The notes beneath the pieces are model-generated. The model saw nothing but the letters and a program-made list of their open reading frames with translations. It made no database searches and had not been told where the DNA came from. From assembly GCA_963675135.1 (NCBI GenBank), contig OY776129.1, positions 63,737,028-63,801,027 of the forward strand: 64,000 bases of DNA, read 5' to 3'. This DNA comes from Galeopsis tetrahit. Its lineage: Eukaryota; Streptophyta; Magnoliopsida; Lamiales; Lamiaceae. Below are positions 48,120 to 61,213 of this stretch, piece by piece. Position 1 is the stretch's first letter. Every line of letters starts with the position of its first letter. A program made the translations under genes and the position numbers.

Positions 48120-51100
48120 TTATGCCCTCTTTGATTTGCAATAAATGTTTGATTTGCCCGGCCCGACCAAAAAAAGAATGTATCTCATTCGTCTCTGAGA
48201 TGTTTTGAATTTTTTTGTGTCTGAAATAATGGATTTGCTTATTTGATTGTAATTCCAACTCTATCTATCCGAGTTGTAAATTCTGGGTCTGATTTTTTGT
48301 TTATGAAGTTTCTTTTTCTCAAGTCCCACATCTATGAGAACAGAGTTTTTTACTCTATTTTCAAAAAAGCTTTTAATACATTGTTTATTTTTAATTAAAA
48401 AAAAAGTTTTAAATACGAGAGAGTCGCGTATGGTAGTTAAATGTTGTTCCAATAGTGTTTAATTTTTTCTCAATTAGTTGAATGTTGTTCTTTCGTTTTA
48501 CATAAATGGACGGAGAATACTTTCTTGGGAAGTTGAATATGTAATAATTAATATAGTATTTTTCTGATTGTTGTGAATCAATAAACATAATCTCGGTGTT
48601 CAATAATATATCTGAAATTCAATATATATATATATATATATATAGATGTTCAATATAATACACATTTTATTTCATTTTTTATAGGTATATCTAGTCTTGT
48701 ATGTGAACATTTTTTTTTATGACTGAGTATGTGAACATTTTAATTAAATGTAATTATATATGTTCAATAATCGTGTCACCGTATTCAATATTTAAGTATA
48801 TTCAATATATATATCGATATTCAATGTTCAATATTTAATTATATTTAATATATATTGATATTCAGTGTTCAATATTCAATATATATATATATGTCGATAT
48901 TCAATATTTAATTATGTAAAAAATATAAATTAAAATATTTGATATAATTTGACATAGTGATTATGTATGAGTTATTCATATTATTTTCTAAATCAAATAA
49001 ATATTTTTATATAAAAAATTTGAATAAAGAAAATTGAACTAAATATTTTTTACTTAAAATTTCGAGAAAAAAAATCAATAAAAATCAGTCAGAATTAAAA
49101 ATAATTTGAATAAAAACTTTAAGTAAAAACTGAATAAAATATAATTAAAAAATTGAATAAAAATAATTCGTTTAGTGAGGGAGAAACAAAATTTAAAACC
49201 AATTTTGAATAAAAAAATTTAATAAAATATAAATTAAAAACTAAATTAAAAAAAAAACTTGGTAATAGCGGGAATTGATAATGTGGAAAATGAATTGGAG
49301 TTGAAAGGGTGGAATGAGAGGGATGTAGTTGCAGATTGATGTGACTGATTTTTTAAGGGCACAAATGTCTTTTTGGTATTTTGTATCTTCTAACACTATT
49401 TTAATTGGATGTGTCTTGAAGGACTTTAAGGGTCCCATTTGTACTAGAAACCAACCCTCCCATAATTCAATAAGTGTTGCTCTTTTCCTTTTTCTTCTTA
49501 TTCTCTTTTCCAAATTTTGTCTCGAATAAAGAAGGCAAGAGTATTATTAACGGTAGGTTTGAAAAATATTAGTACCACATTTATTTAAGTGTCTTTTAAT
49601 TATTTTTCGTTTAACTATTTCTCCTTTGACAAATGTGTTTGCTTTTTGCTTGGTCTTATTCCCATTTAACGCATTGACGTTTTTATTGACGGTGAAATCT
49701 TCCTTAATTGTAAAAGGTGTTGATTTTAAATATATCACCGAGTATTTTTTTTTTAAATAACATGAAATAATAGGCAACATAAATTTAATAAATATATAGT
49801 ATTTAAAATGAAAAAAATATTTTAAAGTTGTAAACGTTAGTCCATCATCTTAATATCAATTATTTACTTCCCCAAGAACTTAATCATCACCATAAAAAAT
49901 TTATATATCAAGTTCATACAAATTGTTGTGAAAAATTAAAACTTATATAATTAAGTTGTAATTTGTAATTCTAACTTTATACAAACTCTTATTCATTAGT
50001 ATATTTATTTGATTATGCACTTTGAATATAAAATATTTTTTATGTACACGTATTTTTAAATTATATATGAATCATATACATGATTAATTATGAATTCATC
50101 TTAATTACTTTACTCTAATTTAAAATACAATTCGGGTAGGTCTTATCTTTATATTATATACATCTCTCTTATGTGGCATTCTTTTCTAATCTTTAATTCG
50201 AAATCCTGCAATTTTGTGAATCTACTCTTATTAAGTCTTTTATATGTGTAATTCTTGGCAGGTTTTTGTAATGGTTACGTTTTTCCAATTTATTTTAAAT
50301 CGTCTCCTTCCTTTTCAATTATTATATACTTCAACATTCATTCTTTTATCTAATTTTTTTCTTCAACTTTCATTTACACCGTCTCCATCTTTTCTTCTTT
50401 CATTTACCAAATTCTCTGCCATCAAATTCAACTTTTCAATTAAAGAGAATGTTGTCTCAATTGTCAATTGTCGTCATTGCTTCTACTGTACATTATCGCA
50501 ACCCCTCTTTACAGAAATTCTGACAACCTCAATTTTTCACCCATACTCTACCCTCGCGCCCTATTTTCGCAAGTAATCTTCTCTCGCCTCCCATAGGTAA
50601 TCATTCCTATTTCTTAAGAATATTCTTAATAATTTATATTGTATTACAAATGCTTCAAGAAAAAGAGATGAAAAGTTTTGTTTCACTGGTCTCTATGGAC
50701 ACAACAACTTTGTTGTTATAGAGACTGCATCTCTCATTGCTTGCACACAGTGAGTTTCATTTTTTCTCTTGTGTATTGTTGTTTTTTTTTTTTTTTTGGT
50801 TTTGCTCCCATTTCATCCTTTTACAATTTCATCTCAAATAAAAAGAGATGGTCAAATTCTAGATTTTAAACATCCCGGTTATTGTTTAAAATTTTAATTT
50901 ATCTTATTTGATTGATTTTGTTGATAGTGCTCAAAACTTTAATTTATTTCATTTGACTGAATTTTTAGGATCACATTATTATGCGTTGTGCGGGTACTGC
51001 ACTGGTCCTCTTATATGTGGATTTGCCTCATAACAGGTTTTTATATTTCTTTTTTAAAAGTAAATTAATTCAGAAATTTCGTGGTTCCTTCGGCAGTTCC

Positions 51101-52325
51101 GCCCGCGTACAGCCCTCCCAGGGGAATTGAGTAATAGATCTCACCTGGAATAAAATGACAAATTTGTTGGCCCTCCCCAATCTACATTGATTGTTGCAAA
51201 CCCACTTGCTACTATAGTTACACCTTTTAAGTAACCTTTATTTATTATTAAGTTATTACTACTACTTTAGAAAAAGGGAAGAAAAAAAAAATCATCTTTA
51301 TGGAAATATTTCAGATATTGTACATTGAAAAAGTCAAAAAGGTAAAATCTTAAATTAACAATAGAATTCCACCACATGAATGGATCTATCTTTGCAACTA
51401 CGGAAAACTTTTGAGTTTTCGACATATATGCTTTACTTGCTTTTTTTATACTTAAAGCTGAAGAAGAAGAACCGCATTTTATTCTGAACGGGAATGACTT
51501 ACCCGGTATATTTTAAAAGATATATTAAAAAAATCGGTTTCATTTTTTAAGTAATTAATTATCTTGAATAATTTATTAAATTCCACCCACACAGTAAATG
51601 CTGAATATAACATTAACAATAACACATTAATTAATTTTAATTTCATTGTATTTTAACAATAACACATTAATTAATTTTAATTTCATTGTATTTTAGGTGT
51701 AACTTTTCATTTTAATATCTACTACCAATAGTTTAAAATGTTAGTGAGTCCAAAAATGAGCCCAATGTCAATTTTTAAAAGCGTAAACAGGACAGGGATG
51801 AGCAATTGAGCACAAATTTAAATTTTTTTAGATTATTTTATAAATATTAGTATGCGATATTATTTTCTGTTAAAAGAAATTATACAAAATTATGTTTAAA
51901 TTTTTTTTTTTTTTTTTTAAATTTAAACAAATCTGCGACGCCCAACCGGCAACAGGTAGAATCTAATGGGGTTCAGAAAAGCAAGGGTCCCCACATTATG
52001 GAAGAGTCAGGTCAGCCGACGTCCTTGAATTGGCCAATCACATTTACAAGTATCCAATAATTTATGAAAACAATAAATTATACTACTGTACTACTAGTTG
52101 ACAATCACCAAATGCTAGTAGAAAACTTGTATTTTCTCATTCATTTTTTTCTGACTAAACAATCACATTCACTATAATAAACTTTTAAAAAAAATCATCT
52201 AAAACACTAACACAAGTTCAAAATCTTTTGGGATCACAAGTGGTCTAAAACAAAACTGCAGAAAAACACAGCATCATCCCTGCCTCCCTCTTGATCGAAA
52301 TAATTTAATTTCTGACAAGACAAGA
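47718..52325. other. Long AT-rich intergenic region
   Basis: Contains a degenerate array of TTCAATAT/ATATTCAAT motifs with TA runs (48600-48905), AT-rich spacer, and a 40-bp tandem duplication (51615-51694). Patches of balanced composition at 50990-51200 and 51940-52040 are not assignable. No ORF resembles a known protein. Confidence 0.5.
51615..51694. repeat. 40-bp perfect tandem duplication
   Basis: The unit starting AACAATAACACATTAATTAA occurs at 51615 and again at 51655, head to tail. Confidence 0.9.
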
Positions 52326-55141
52326 CTATTGTTCGTGTTTGGCCTTTCTCAAGATTTTGATCATACCTCTCGCAATTTTCCAGAACCAGAAGGCGTTCAT
52401 CGCTGATAGCACCGGAGGTATTAGAATCAAGCTGTAAAACCCCAACCAGAACACTTTCTTCACCTGAACCATAAAACTAATTCAGATATCACAAGGAACA
52501 ACACTTTCTTGATAAAATGCTAGCAGAAATGCATGATTCTCAAGTTTATATGTCTACAGCACAAGGTTTACGAATGTAGTTAGCTGGTGAATAAATCTTA
52601 CTCACAACTGATAGATGTAGGTGAGAATTTCAGGTATTCTTGTATCTCAGGGAAAATTAAAAGAATCAAACCGGAATATGACATTTAATACAGAAGATTG
52701 ATAATTATAATTCACAAGTGACCATTCACTCACCTGATAAAAATGGATAATCATGTGGTAGAAAAAGAAGATAAACAAAATGATCCTTGCAACCTGAACA
52801 TCATAAGATTTAGTTTCATGTTATCACCCTAAATTATGATGTACTGTACATCTAAAAGATCAAAACAAATTGTAAATATTTTATCACATTAAGATAGGTT
52901 TACAGATAATTTTGATATATAATATACTCCATGTTTTGTGTAATGGACGAATCAAGGATCCTCCACTTTCTCTTTTTGCATAATCATAGATTCATAGTGA
53001 AACAAATTATTGTTTGCAAAAGAGCAATCTAATTTTCATTCAAGAGAAACAATTTATCAAAGAAAAACATTATATGCATGAGTTACTTCCTAAAACAATA
53101 GTGAGATGGCTGACTAACACATGTGGTCTTCCTTTTACCATTGCTTGCAAGCGTTCATTGATCATTAGTTTTTTTATGACTCAACAATCTATTAAATATT
53201 CACCCCACATGCATCATTTATCATGTGTAATTTTAAACAGTAATAGCCTGTAACACCGAGTCAGCAAACAATGAGTTCAGTCTATAATGAATGAATTATA
53301 TGCTAATGTTGGAGTATCAAACATAGTAAAGCACAAAACCTTCGAAGCAGAAACAAATAAACAACTTCCGGAAATTTAAAAAAGTTTTGATAGTCCATAC
53401 CAACCACCCAAGGAACAATGCCACACCGTTATAAATGTAAAGTTTGGAATTCTTCAGCCCAGCATAATCAAGATGCCTGTATACACAGAAAAATAATGAA
53501 CCAATGCAAAAATTAAGAGATTGTGATCGAATGAGACAGCAAAACTCTAAACTTACCATCTTAGATTAACAAATGGGGTAGTGCTTTCAGTAAAGAGAAC
53601 CAAGAAGATGTAGAATTGTGCTTCGCCACTCAAGAGGGAGATAATGATAGCGAACATTGAAAGTCCATGATGTATGACCTAGCAAATCAGATGAGGCCAT
53701 AATAACCATTACTCAAACCCATAAAAAGATAGTTGAAATTGATTACGCCATTAAAGTATGCATTAATAAATCATAAATGCAGTTAGACAGGATCAACACC
53801 TCAAGAAACATACATAAGAAGGAAGATCTTTAACAATGATGAGTTAAATAAATAACAAAGAGTAACAATCGACCAGAAAAAGAAACTTAGGTGAATAATG
53901 ATGGGATTCTTATACTTACGTATTCCACTCCACCTAAAGCTGGATAATTATAAAGAATCATTGCCAAGTCGGACAAAAAGTACCCTATTGAAACCTGCAA
54001 CATTAAACAACAAAGCTCATACGATTTTCATGAATATATATAAAAGCCTAAAGCGAACATTAGTAGCAACAAAGGTCTGCCTTTGCCCAATGGCGTATCA
54101 GTAGAAACGTTTGGAAGATGGTCATTGAGACAACATTTTCTCAAAATTATAGAAAAATGTTCTACATCAATTAAACGGCATCAGAATAGAGCTAACATAC
54201 CCCCATTATGGTGTCTGATAGAGTTGAAGATCTTTTGATAAAGAACTCATCTTGAGAATCTGCAAAAAGATCTGAAACAAGCAACAAATACAGAGAACCC
54301 CCAGCCACAACAATAGCATGGAAAGTGGAGAACCCCCTGCATGATAGTTGCCAAGGAAAACATACCAAATTAAAGATACTAATAATATAAAGGCAACCAA
54401 AGAGCAATTTGTTACATCACGAAGAAGCACTACCTGTTGTTCCATTCAAGCTTGTCTTTATTGTTAAGCTTGTTGTATCCTTTTACGAATGAAGCACTAA
54501 TTACTCCTGTTATGTCATATACCTTGAACAACAAAACTGGATCCCTTTAAACGGAGGATCAGACATAACTAATGTGCTTGTTAGAAACAAGAATATCATT
54601 CCCAGTTAGAATTCAAAAATCGCCACAACCTTTGTTAACAATGAAAAATAAAATAGGACTTCTCAACGGACCTGCTCCACTTTTTATGTTTCACATTTTG
54701 TTCCACTATATGGATGGTTGACACATGTCACATTAAAAAATAATTATAATAGTGGGGGCGACACATGTTAATGATCCACCAGTTGAACACGAAAAGTACA
54801 ATAAGCAATATCTTGTTTCTAAAAGAACTAAATCATCATATCCCACATCCGATATTTCCCTCCATCAACTCAAATCTTTTCCCAAATCCACCACCTCTAA
54901 TATTCCAAAGACAGCTAAATTTGCTCATTCTATCTACTACAGAACAGACTACATACTCCAAACAATGAAATTAAGGTGCACAAAAATAAGATAAAACCAT
55001 AAAATCGAAGAAAAACAAACTCACAATCTTGCACATCAAAATCCCAAGAAAAACAGAGGAGAGCCAGTGCAATCTTCTGGTTGGAGTAGCATGACTCGCA
55101 ATATTCATCAACCCGAGTTCTATTCCCATAACCCCCATCAT
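52326..55141 (-). CDS. TLC-domain membrane protein (TRAM/LAG1/CLN8 type)
   Basis: Multi-pass membrane protein of the TLC family (TMEM56/TLCD4-like, At1g31300-like as recalled); members act in lipid handling, but this subgroup is not biochemically defined. Exons on the minus strand: 55025-55141, 54434-54522, 54201-54336, 53920-53994, 53557-53678, 53401-53476, 52734-52793, 52326-52463; all GT-AG, 813 nt, 270 residues. The start is MMGVMGIELG, 5 nt after an acceptor (TTTTTGCAG), so a leader intron precedes it. Landmarks: WNNRGFSTFHAIVVAGGSLY, IGYFLSDLAMILYNYPALGG, VIHHGLSMFAIIISL (the TLC histidine pair), FTESTTPFVNLRWHLD, and a last helix with FYSLILIPPVLSAMNAFWFW. Six or so helices. The C-terminus is basic (RKAKHEQ). 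Confidence 0.94.
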
Positions 55142-55249
55142 CTTTCCTGCAAAAATTAAAGCTGACAAACCGTTACAAACTATCGGACTTGAAGAATAAA
55201 AAACAGAAACAGAAGGGCTAATTTCGTATACCAGAAGAAGAATCAAGGC

Positions 55250-55730
55250 GCAAAGTATTTATACGTAGTGATGGCGAAAAGGTTAACGTGAAAGTGTACA
55301 CTCAAAACTCTTAGGACTAAAAGCAGGATCAGAAAATTGTAGAATCAAAGAAGTTACCTGGGAAAGACGAAAGCTGAAAAATTGTGAAAATAACAAACAG
55401 GAGGGAAAGCGACTGCTATTCCATATATGAATATGAATATATATATATATATATGATCGCAGGGGAAAAAGGAGTAGGGCGATTCAAAGCAATCTAGCTG
55501 TCGGGTGGGGTCGGCTCCAGATGATATGGCCGATCCATTTTGGAGCCCATGAACAAAAATAATTGGGATTTTTTTTTAAAGAAAAATGTATACAATTAAA
55601 ATCATTAGGGATCAAATCTAACGTCTTGCGAGTTAGAGTTAAACACTTTGTTTTTAATGATTCACTAATGGTGAGAGTTGAACCCTAACACACTTTAAGT
55701 TAATGACTAATAAAATTGTGTGTATCTTAG
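55250..55730 (-). promoter_or_regulatory. TLC gene leader and promoter region
   Basis: Donor-like sites on the minus strand (CCCAG|GTAACTTC at about 55356 and TTCTG|GTATACG near 55232) suggest alternative leader exons. A TA repeat at 55438-55455 may act as a TATA region. Beyond 55550 the sequence is AT-rich and ends at the transposon at 55731. Confidence 0.35.
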
Positions 55731-58700
55731 GGGGATGTATTCAATTGAGATTCTGTTGGATTTTTTTGGACTTTTTGAGGTATTCAATACGGAGATTTTA
55801 ATACTCTATGGATTTCGTTGGATTCTCCTTCAAAAATATAAATAAATTTCACTATTCAAAATCTCTTCTAAAAACAGCGGATTCTCTCAAAATGCCCTGA
55901 AATAGAAGAAAAAAAAAAACTTTGTTGTCTTCTAACAAAATTTCAAAGTCTCCTTCGAAAGCACATATAGACATTCTTGCTGTAATTAGAACCACAAAAT
56001 CTACACAACCTCTTCTTCAAACGAAATAATATCAAGAAACGTAACTATGTTCTTCAATAAGCACAGACCATCATTATTATCGTGAAAAAGATTACATCTC
56101 TGTATTTTAAAATTATGTTCTCTTTTTAAAAATTATAGTATATCGTTAAGATCTCAAGAACATTTATTCACGATCTTAAATTAGGACGTGGTGTTCGATA
56201 TCATCTAAAAGATTTTAGTGGTCAAGGTCGTTACCCAAAAATGCAATTGAGTTATTCAATCTTCGCCAGAGATATTTTGGTATTTTCAAATCGTCATTCA
56301 CAATTTTCAAAACCCACCTATGTTCCCATTTCAAACACAAACAGAGTTAGTATTGATGGATTACATAACTTTCTTCGGAAAGAATGTCATGAATTTACAA
56401 TCGAATATGAAGAAGATCAAGATTCACCCTATCTCGACATGGAAGAGAAAATTTAGAATTGTTTTCCGAAGAGAAAATTTAGAATTGTTTTCTCAAAGCC
56501 AATTACAACACAGAACTGAAGTCGAGGTATAATCGTGGAAATGAAGATGAGAATAATAACGATGAATACTATATATTTTTTTTGAACTAATATATTTTTG
56601 GTATTTTTTCTAAATAATTTAGATAATTTTTTTTATATACAAGTGTGTTCGATATAGTTTTAGGGGCGTAGTTTATGAAAATTCATGTAAATTAATAAAA
56701 AAATGTGTATTTTAGAATTCAGTCAAATCTATGAAAATCCATATAAATCAATAAAAAAGTCAGTCAAACTCTGCATAAAGTCTATGGATTTTCTAAAGGG
56801 AATGACTTATGTGAAAATACCTTATGTCTAATTATGTGCAAATAAAGCAAATAAGGAAACATTCTAAAACATATTTCAATTTAATAAATTTCAATTTATT
56901 AAATTCGCGGGTCAACCCTTCTAATGCGGGTCAATCCGGATTGGGCGGGTCCTTGAAAACATGAATATATAGTACAAATATCAATTACTCTTTAATTTTA
57001 TCTATTTGGTCCAGTGGAAGTGCTTATGAATTTTACCCAAAATACATGGGTGCAATCCCCAACTATTGCATTTCATATTTTTTCAATTTCATCATTTTTT
57101 TAAATTTAAAATTCACATAATTTAATTTCATATTATTTAAGTATTATTAATTATTTAATGTCATTATCACACACTCTAACGAGCATTTTTTTTACAAATT
57201 ATTTAAGTGTAACTCTAACGAACATTTCATCACTTTTTTTAATTTAAAAATTCACATAATTTAACATACAAAATCCCAACACAGTATCATTTTTATGTAT
57301 ACAGTAATACACAATTACACTTGACAGTATTACATATTGCACTTGCTAGTATTACAAAGTGAAACTGGATCATCATTATCTTCTTCTCTAACCACGTTCT
57401 ACTTTGTTATCATCTTATTCATCTTTCACATTTTTTTCCATCACGACTGAACCTTCTTTTATGAGTATCACACCTGAAAAACATACAATATAACGACATT
57501 ACTTAACAGTATTACACAATTACAATTAACAATATCATGCAATTACACATAACAATTTGAACAAATAACAAACAAAATATCAAAGACATTAACACATATT
57601 AAAACATAACAATATATTAATGGCAGTATCATACAAAAAAACAAGACAGTATCATACAAAAAACAAGACAGTATCACATATTAATGTATGTCAAAAGCCA
57701 TAGATGTAATTCATCTGCAAATTAGATACAAAAGCTTTTAAATTCTTCTATCTACCTCTTTTAGAGTAGACAATATCATAAAAAAATAAGACAGTATCAA
57801 AAAAAAAAAAACAAGACAGTATCAAAAAAAAAAACAAGACAGTATCACACATTAATGCATATGAAAAGCCCTAGTTGTAATTCTTCTGTAAATTAGATAC
57901 AGATTTAAATTCTTCTATCTACATCTCTTAAATATATAATAATATAACAATTCATATGAGATAGTACTATACTATCACACTTGGTAGAGTAAAAATAGTT
58001 AGGAAATATAAGTTGCAATTACTACATTAGATACACTACATTGCAGAAGATTGCATCACGAATATCACAATCAAAAAGTTCACAGCAAAAATAAGAATTA
58101 AGTACAAAACTGAAGAAGCTTTAGAACCTGAGCGATATTTTTCCTGGAAAACATAAAAAAGGCACCACCATTTCTCACCAGCAAAGATCTAAACTAAGTC
58201 TTAAACCTGCAAAGATGAGATTTAATTATAAGATGAGAATTAAATTGGGGCATGGCTATGCAATAAAAGACAAGGAAGATCCACAATTTCCTATCAAATT
58301 TTCTGAAAACTTGGGACAAATCTCCCGATTACTACTCTTTTATGTTAAGATAAAAAAGTAAAATCCTGAATTTTTTTCTCAAGATCCTGCAACCTTTTGC
58401 AGTCAGAAACAGGTAAATCAGAGAATAAAGTCGCCAAAAACCATCTGAAATAGGCCAGTCTCGTCATGATTAATACAAAACAATACGAGATCTTCATCTG
58501 TTGCAGATTTCCATGTGATGAAATATGAATTTTTAGCCAGAAACCATGAATTTATTCACAGGAAACGAAAGAGAAGATATGAAAATCGTACCTCAAGCTC
58601 AACATAAAGCACAAGAAATCCACAGACGAAATCGACTTGAAACAGATTTTATTCGCCATAAAAATCACCAGATTCAGATCTTCAAATCGTAGATTCTAAA

Positions 58701-59219
58701 CTCAAATCCGATTCAAGAAAACCCTAGAGAGAGTGTTGGGAAACACGGATCTTGATCTCCACGAGCAGATTCCTTGGCTGATGACGGTGTAGACAACAAC
58801 AGAAAAACAACCACACAAATCACGCATAAATAAGTGGATTCCGACGAAGAGAGCGACTGAACTTCATCTCCACCGCCGATAGAACTGGCTCGACGACAGA
58901 AGACATAGCGGCGCTACAAGAAGTAGAAAAATACGGTGACGACTGCCCACCTTGTTGGAGGTGAGATCTGATATCTGAGATGAGATGACGGTTTCTGAGA
59001 ATTGGGGACGATTGCGAGCGAAGAAGAAAGATGCGCTTGATATCTCCGGGTCATAACATGAAACGGGTACAGTATATAACCCAGAAAACACAAAATGGGT
59101 AATTTTCACATAATTACACATAAACTATTTGCACAAAAGTTTTTGCGTTTTCTAAATTCACTGACTTTTTAAAGTCCAAAAAAATCCAACAAAATCTCAA
59201 TTGAATACACCCTCCTTAG
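55726..59219. mobile_element. 3.48-kb terminal-inverted-repeat DNA element
   Basis: Spans 55731-59214. The left end GGGGATGTATTCAATTGAG matches the inverse of the right end (CTCAATTGAATACACCCTC), and the match continues inward (GTTGGATTTTTTTGGACTTT on both). CTTAG on each side (55726-55730, 59215-59219) is the likely target duplication. Inside are CAGTATCA-type repeats (57280-57960) and a GC-richer stretch at 58730-59060 that looks like a gene 5' region on the minus strand. No transposase recognised, so family and autonomy are open. Confidence 0.75.
57280..57960. repeat. Interspersed CAGTATCA/AGTATTACA repeats inside the TIR element
   Basis: Many short direct repeats: ACAGTATTACA, then AAACAAGACAGTATCA about six times, and a longer duplicated block (GTAATTCTTCTGTAAATTAG-like, near 57700 and 57880). 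They may be sub-terminal binding repeats of a transposon. Confidence 0.7.
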
Positions 59220-59899
59220 ATCATATTTCAATTAAAAATAGTAAGTTAGTGTTCCGTTTCATTTACTTATGAATAAAAAAAAAGATTTGGAAATTAATAT
59301 TATGAGGGCGGAGGTTGAAATTTGCATTGGTGTATCAAATTGAATAGTGAAGTTTGATGTCAAATTAGCTCAAATTATGTTTTCCTTCAAAACAAAAATG
59401 AATTTATATTTTGATGTGCCAAACCTTTTAACATGACAAACTACTAAGGAAAAATGCATATTTGATATTTGGGGCAGGATACTTAGAATATTTTAAATTG
59501 ATATTATAACTGCACATGTCTCCAACTGTCTTTGTTCAACTTCACCTAATATGGCTCTTTTGATGGAGTAATGGATTAATTATTTCTAACACCAAACCCA
59601 GTGATGAATTAATTATTAAAAAAAAAAAAAAAACTAAGCCCATAAATCAGGCCTTGAAATTAAAATTCATTAATTACAAGAGTTCATTAGGTGTTAGCAG
59701 GCGCTTTTTGTGTTGATAATATAAGGAACTCAACTTAAAAAAAATAAAAAAAAGACACACGAGTTATACTTATTTTTAGAATTTATTAGTGCGTGTCTTT
59801 TTTGTTGGGTATGTTTTGGGCTAATTAGTTTTGGTGAAAGCCCAATATAAAAAGAATTTTAAGCCCGATAAGAACAAATTTTATCGGACAAATTTATGT

Positions 59900-60166
59900 C
59901 TTGGGTGAGACCGTCTCACAAAATGAGATCGGTGAGACGACCCTCATATATAAAAAAGGATAATGTTTGAAAGTAATAGTGTTTAAGTAAAAAGTGACAG
60001 TCACTTTTGTTAAAAATATTATCATTTTTTACTTAAACATTATCACTTTTTTTACAAACCAAAATCTGGAAAAAAATATGGGTTATCCTACCAAAATTTT
60101 GAAATATGGATTAAAAGGGATCCGTCTCACAGAAAGAAAAAGATTCATGAGACGGTCTCACCCAAG
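59900..60166. mobile_element. MITE with 18-19 bp inverted ends
   Basis: The left end CTTGGGTGAGACCGTCTCA and right end GAGACGGTCTCACCCAAG are inverse copies. About 267 bp, AT-rich, non-coding. A convincing target duplication is not visible. Confidence 0.75.
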
Positions 60167-60199
60167 TTTTTGCCATTTACGTAAATTCAACTTTCAATT

Positions 60200-60702
60200 G
60201 TTATCATGTCGTTTTTCGTGTCAACACGATAATGATACGATCCGATAAGGTCAAACACGACACGATAAAGATATATGTCAACACGACACAAACATGATAA
60301 TTTTCATGTCGACACTACACAACAATTTTTGTGTCGACGTGATACGACACGATAACGACACGTAACACGATAATGGAATAAATCAATTTAAAATTGTATT
60401 TAAATATATAAAAAATAATATATTTATATAAATATAAAAAATTATGGTGGCATTATCATATTATTATCGTGTCGTGTCATATCAGATAAATAACAGATTA
60501 ACGGATTGTTAATAGATTAATGTCAATTTCATATTATTATCGGATACATGTCATTATCATGTCATGTCATATCAACACGAACCCGATAAGACCAAACACT
60601 AACCCACAATTTTCGTGTCATGCTATCTTGTGGTGTCGAAAATTGCCGCCCCATCATTTGTATCCTTGTCGAAAATTGCCACCCCATCATTTGTATCCTT
60701 GT
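60200..60702. repeat. ACACGATA repeat region and 33-bp tandem duplication
   Basis: From 60215 to 60600 ACACGA/CACGATAA/CGTGTCG motifs recur in both orientations, as in sub-terminal regions of some plant DNA transposons. At 60635-60700 a 33-bp unit starting GTCGAAAATTGCC is duplicated with one difference (GCC against ACC). Confidence 0.75.
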
Positions 60703-61213
60703 GTTGAATTTAAGGATCAGGTGAAAATACACTAGAATTTGGGGGAATCTCTTTGGGTTCAGTTTGCTGCGAAAAATAAGGTGAATTTGCATTTATTAAT
60801 ATACTTTCTCGTATTAGTTGCACAACTAAACCCATATATTTTACAAAAAAATCATTTTCAAGAAATTAGTGGAACACATATGTTTCAGGGAAGATGATGA
60901 GGAGAGTCGATACATCTATACAAATCATCATATGTTTATCATCTATTTCACACGCAGGGAGCGTAATATCTATCTATTTCTACAACAAACACTCGTGTAG
61001 AATCTACAAGATGTATGTATACACATTTACTTTTCTATCCACTATTTCCTCATCAAACAACCAACTCCTAAAACCCCGAAAAATATCCTCACAGTAAACC
61101 AAGCTGACATAGGGGGAGGGTCAATGACGTTTCTCTGGGTATATATGCTTATTTATAGCAAAACTACGATTGATTGTTGAAACAAAGCTCTACTTTTGTA
61201 CTTGCTGTGCATA

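Larger units (their letters stand above)
59220..61213. other. Spacer with repeats, no gene
   Basis: Holds the MITE at 59900-60166, ACACGATA/CGTGTCG repeat DNA at about 60200-60620 and a 33-bp tandem duplication at 60635-60700. The SGR2 3' UTR lies just below 61214. Confidence 0.55.

Noticed and set aside
48600..48905. Possible CRISPR-like or centromere-type repeat array
   Set aside because: TTCAATAT repeats are irregular, AT-rich and without fixed spacers; simple degenerate tandem DNA in a plant genome.
50244..50576. 110-codon frame rich in Phe, Leu and Ser
   Set aside because: Follows T-rich composition; no motif or splice context.
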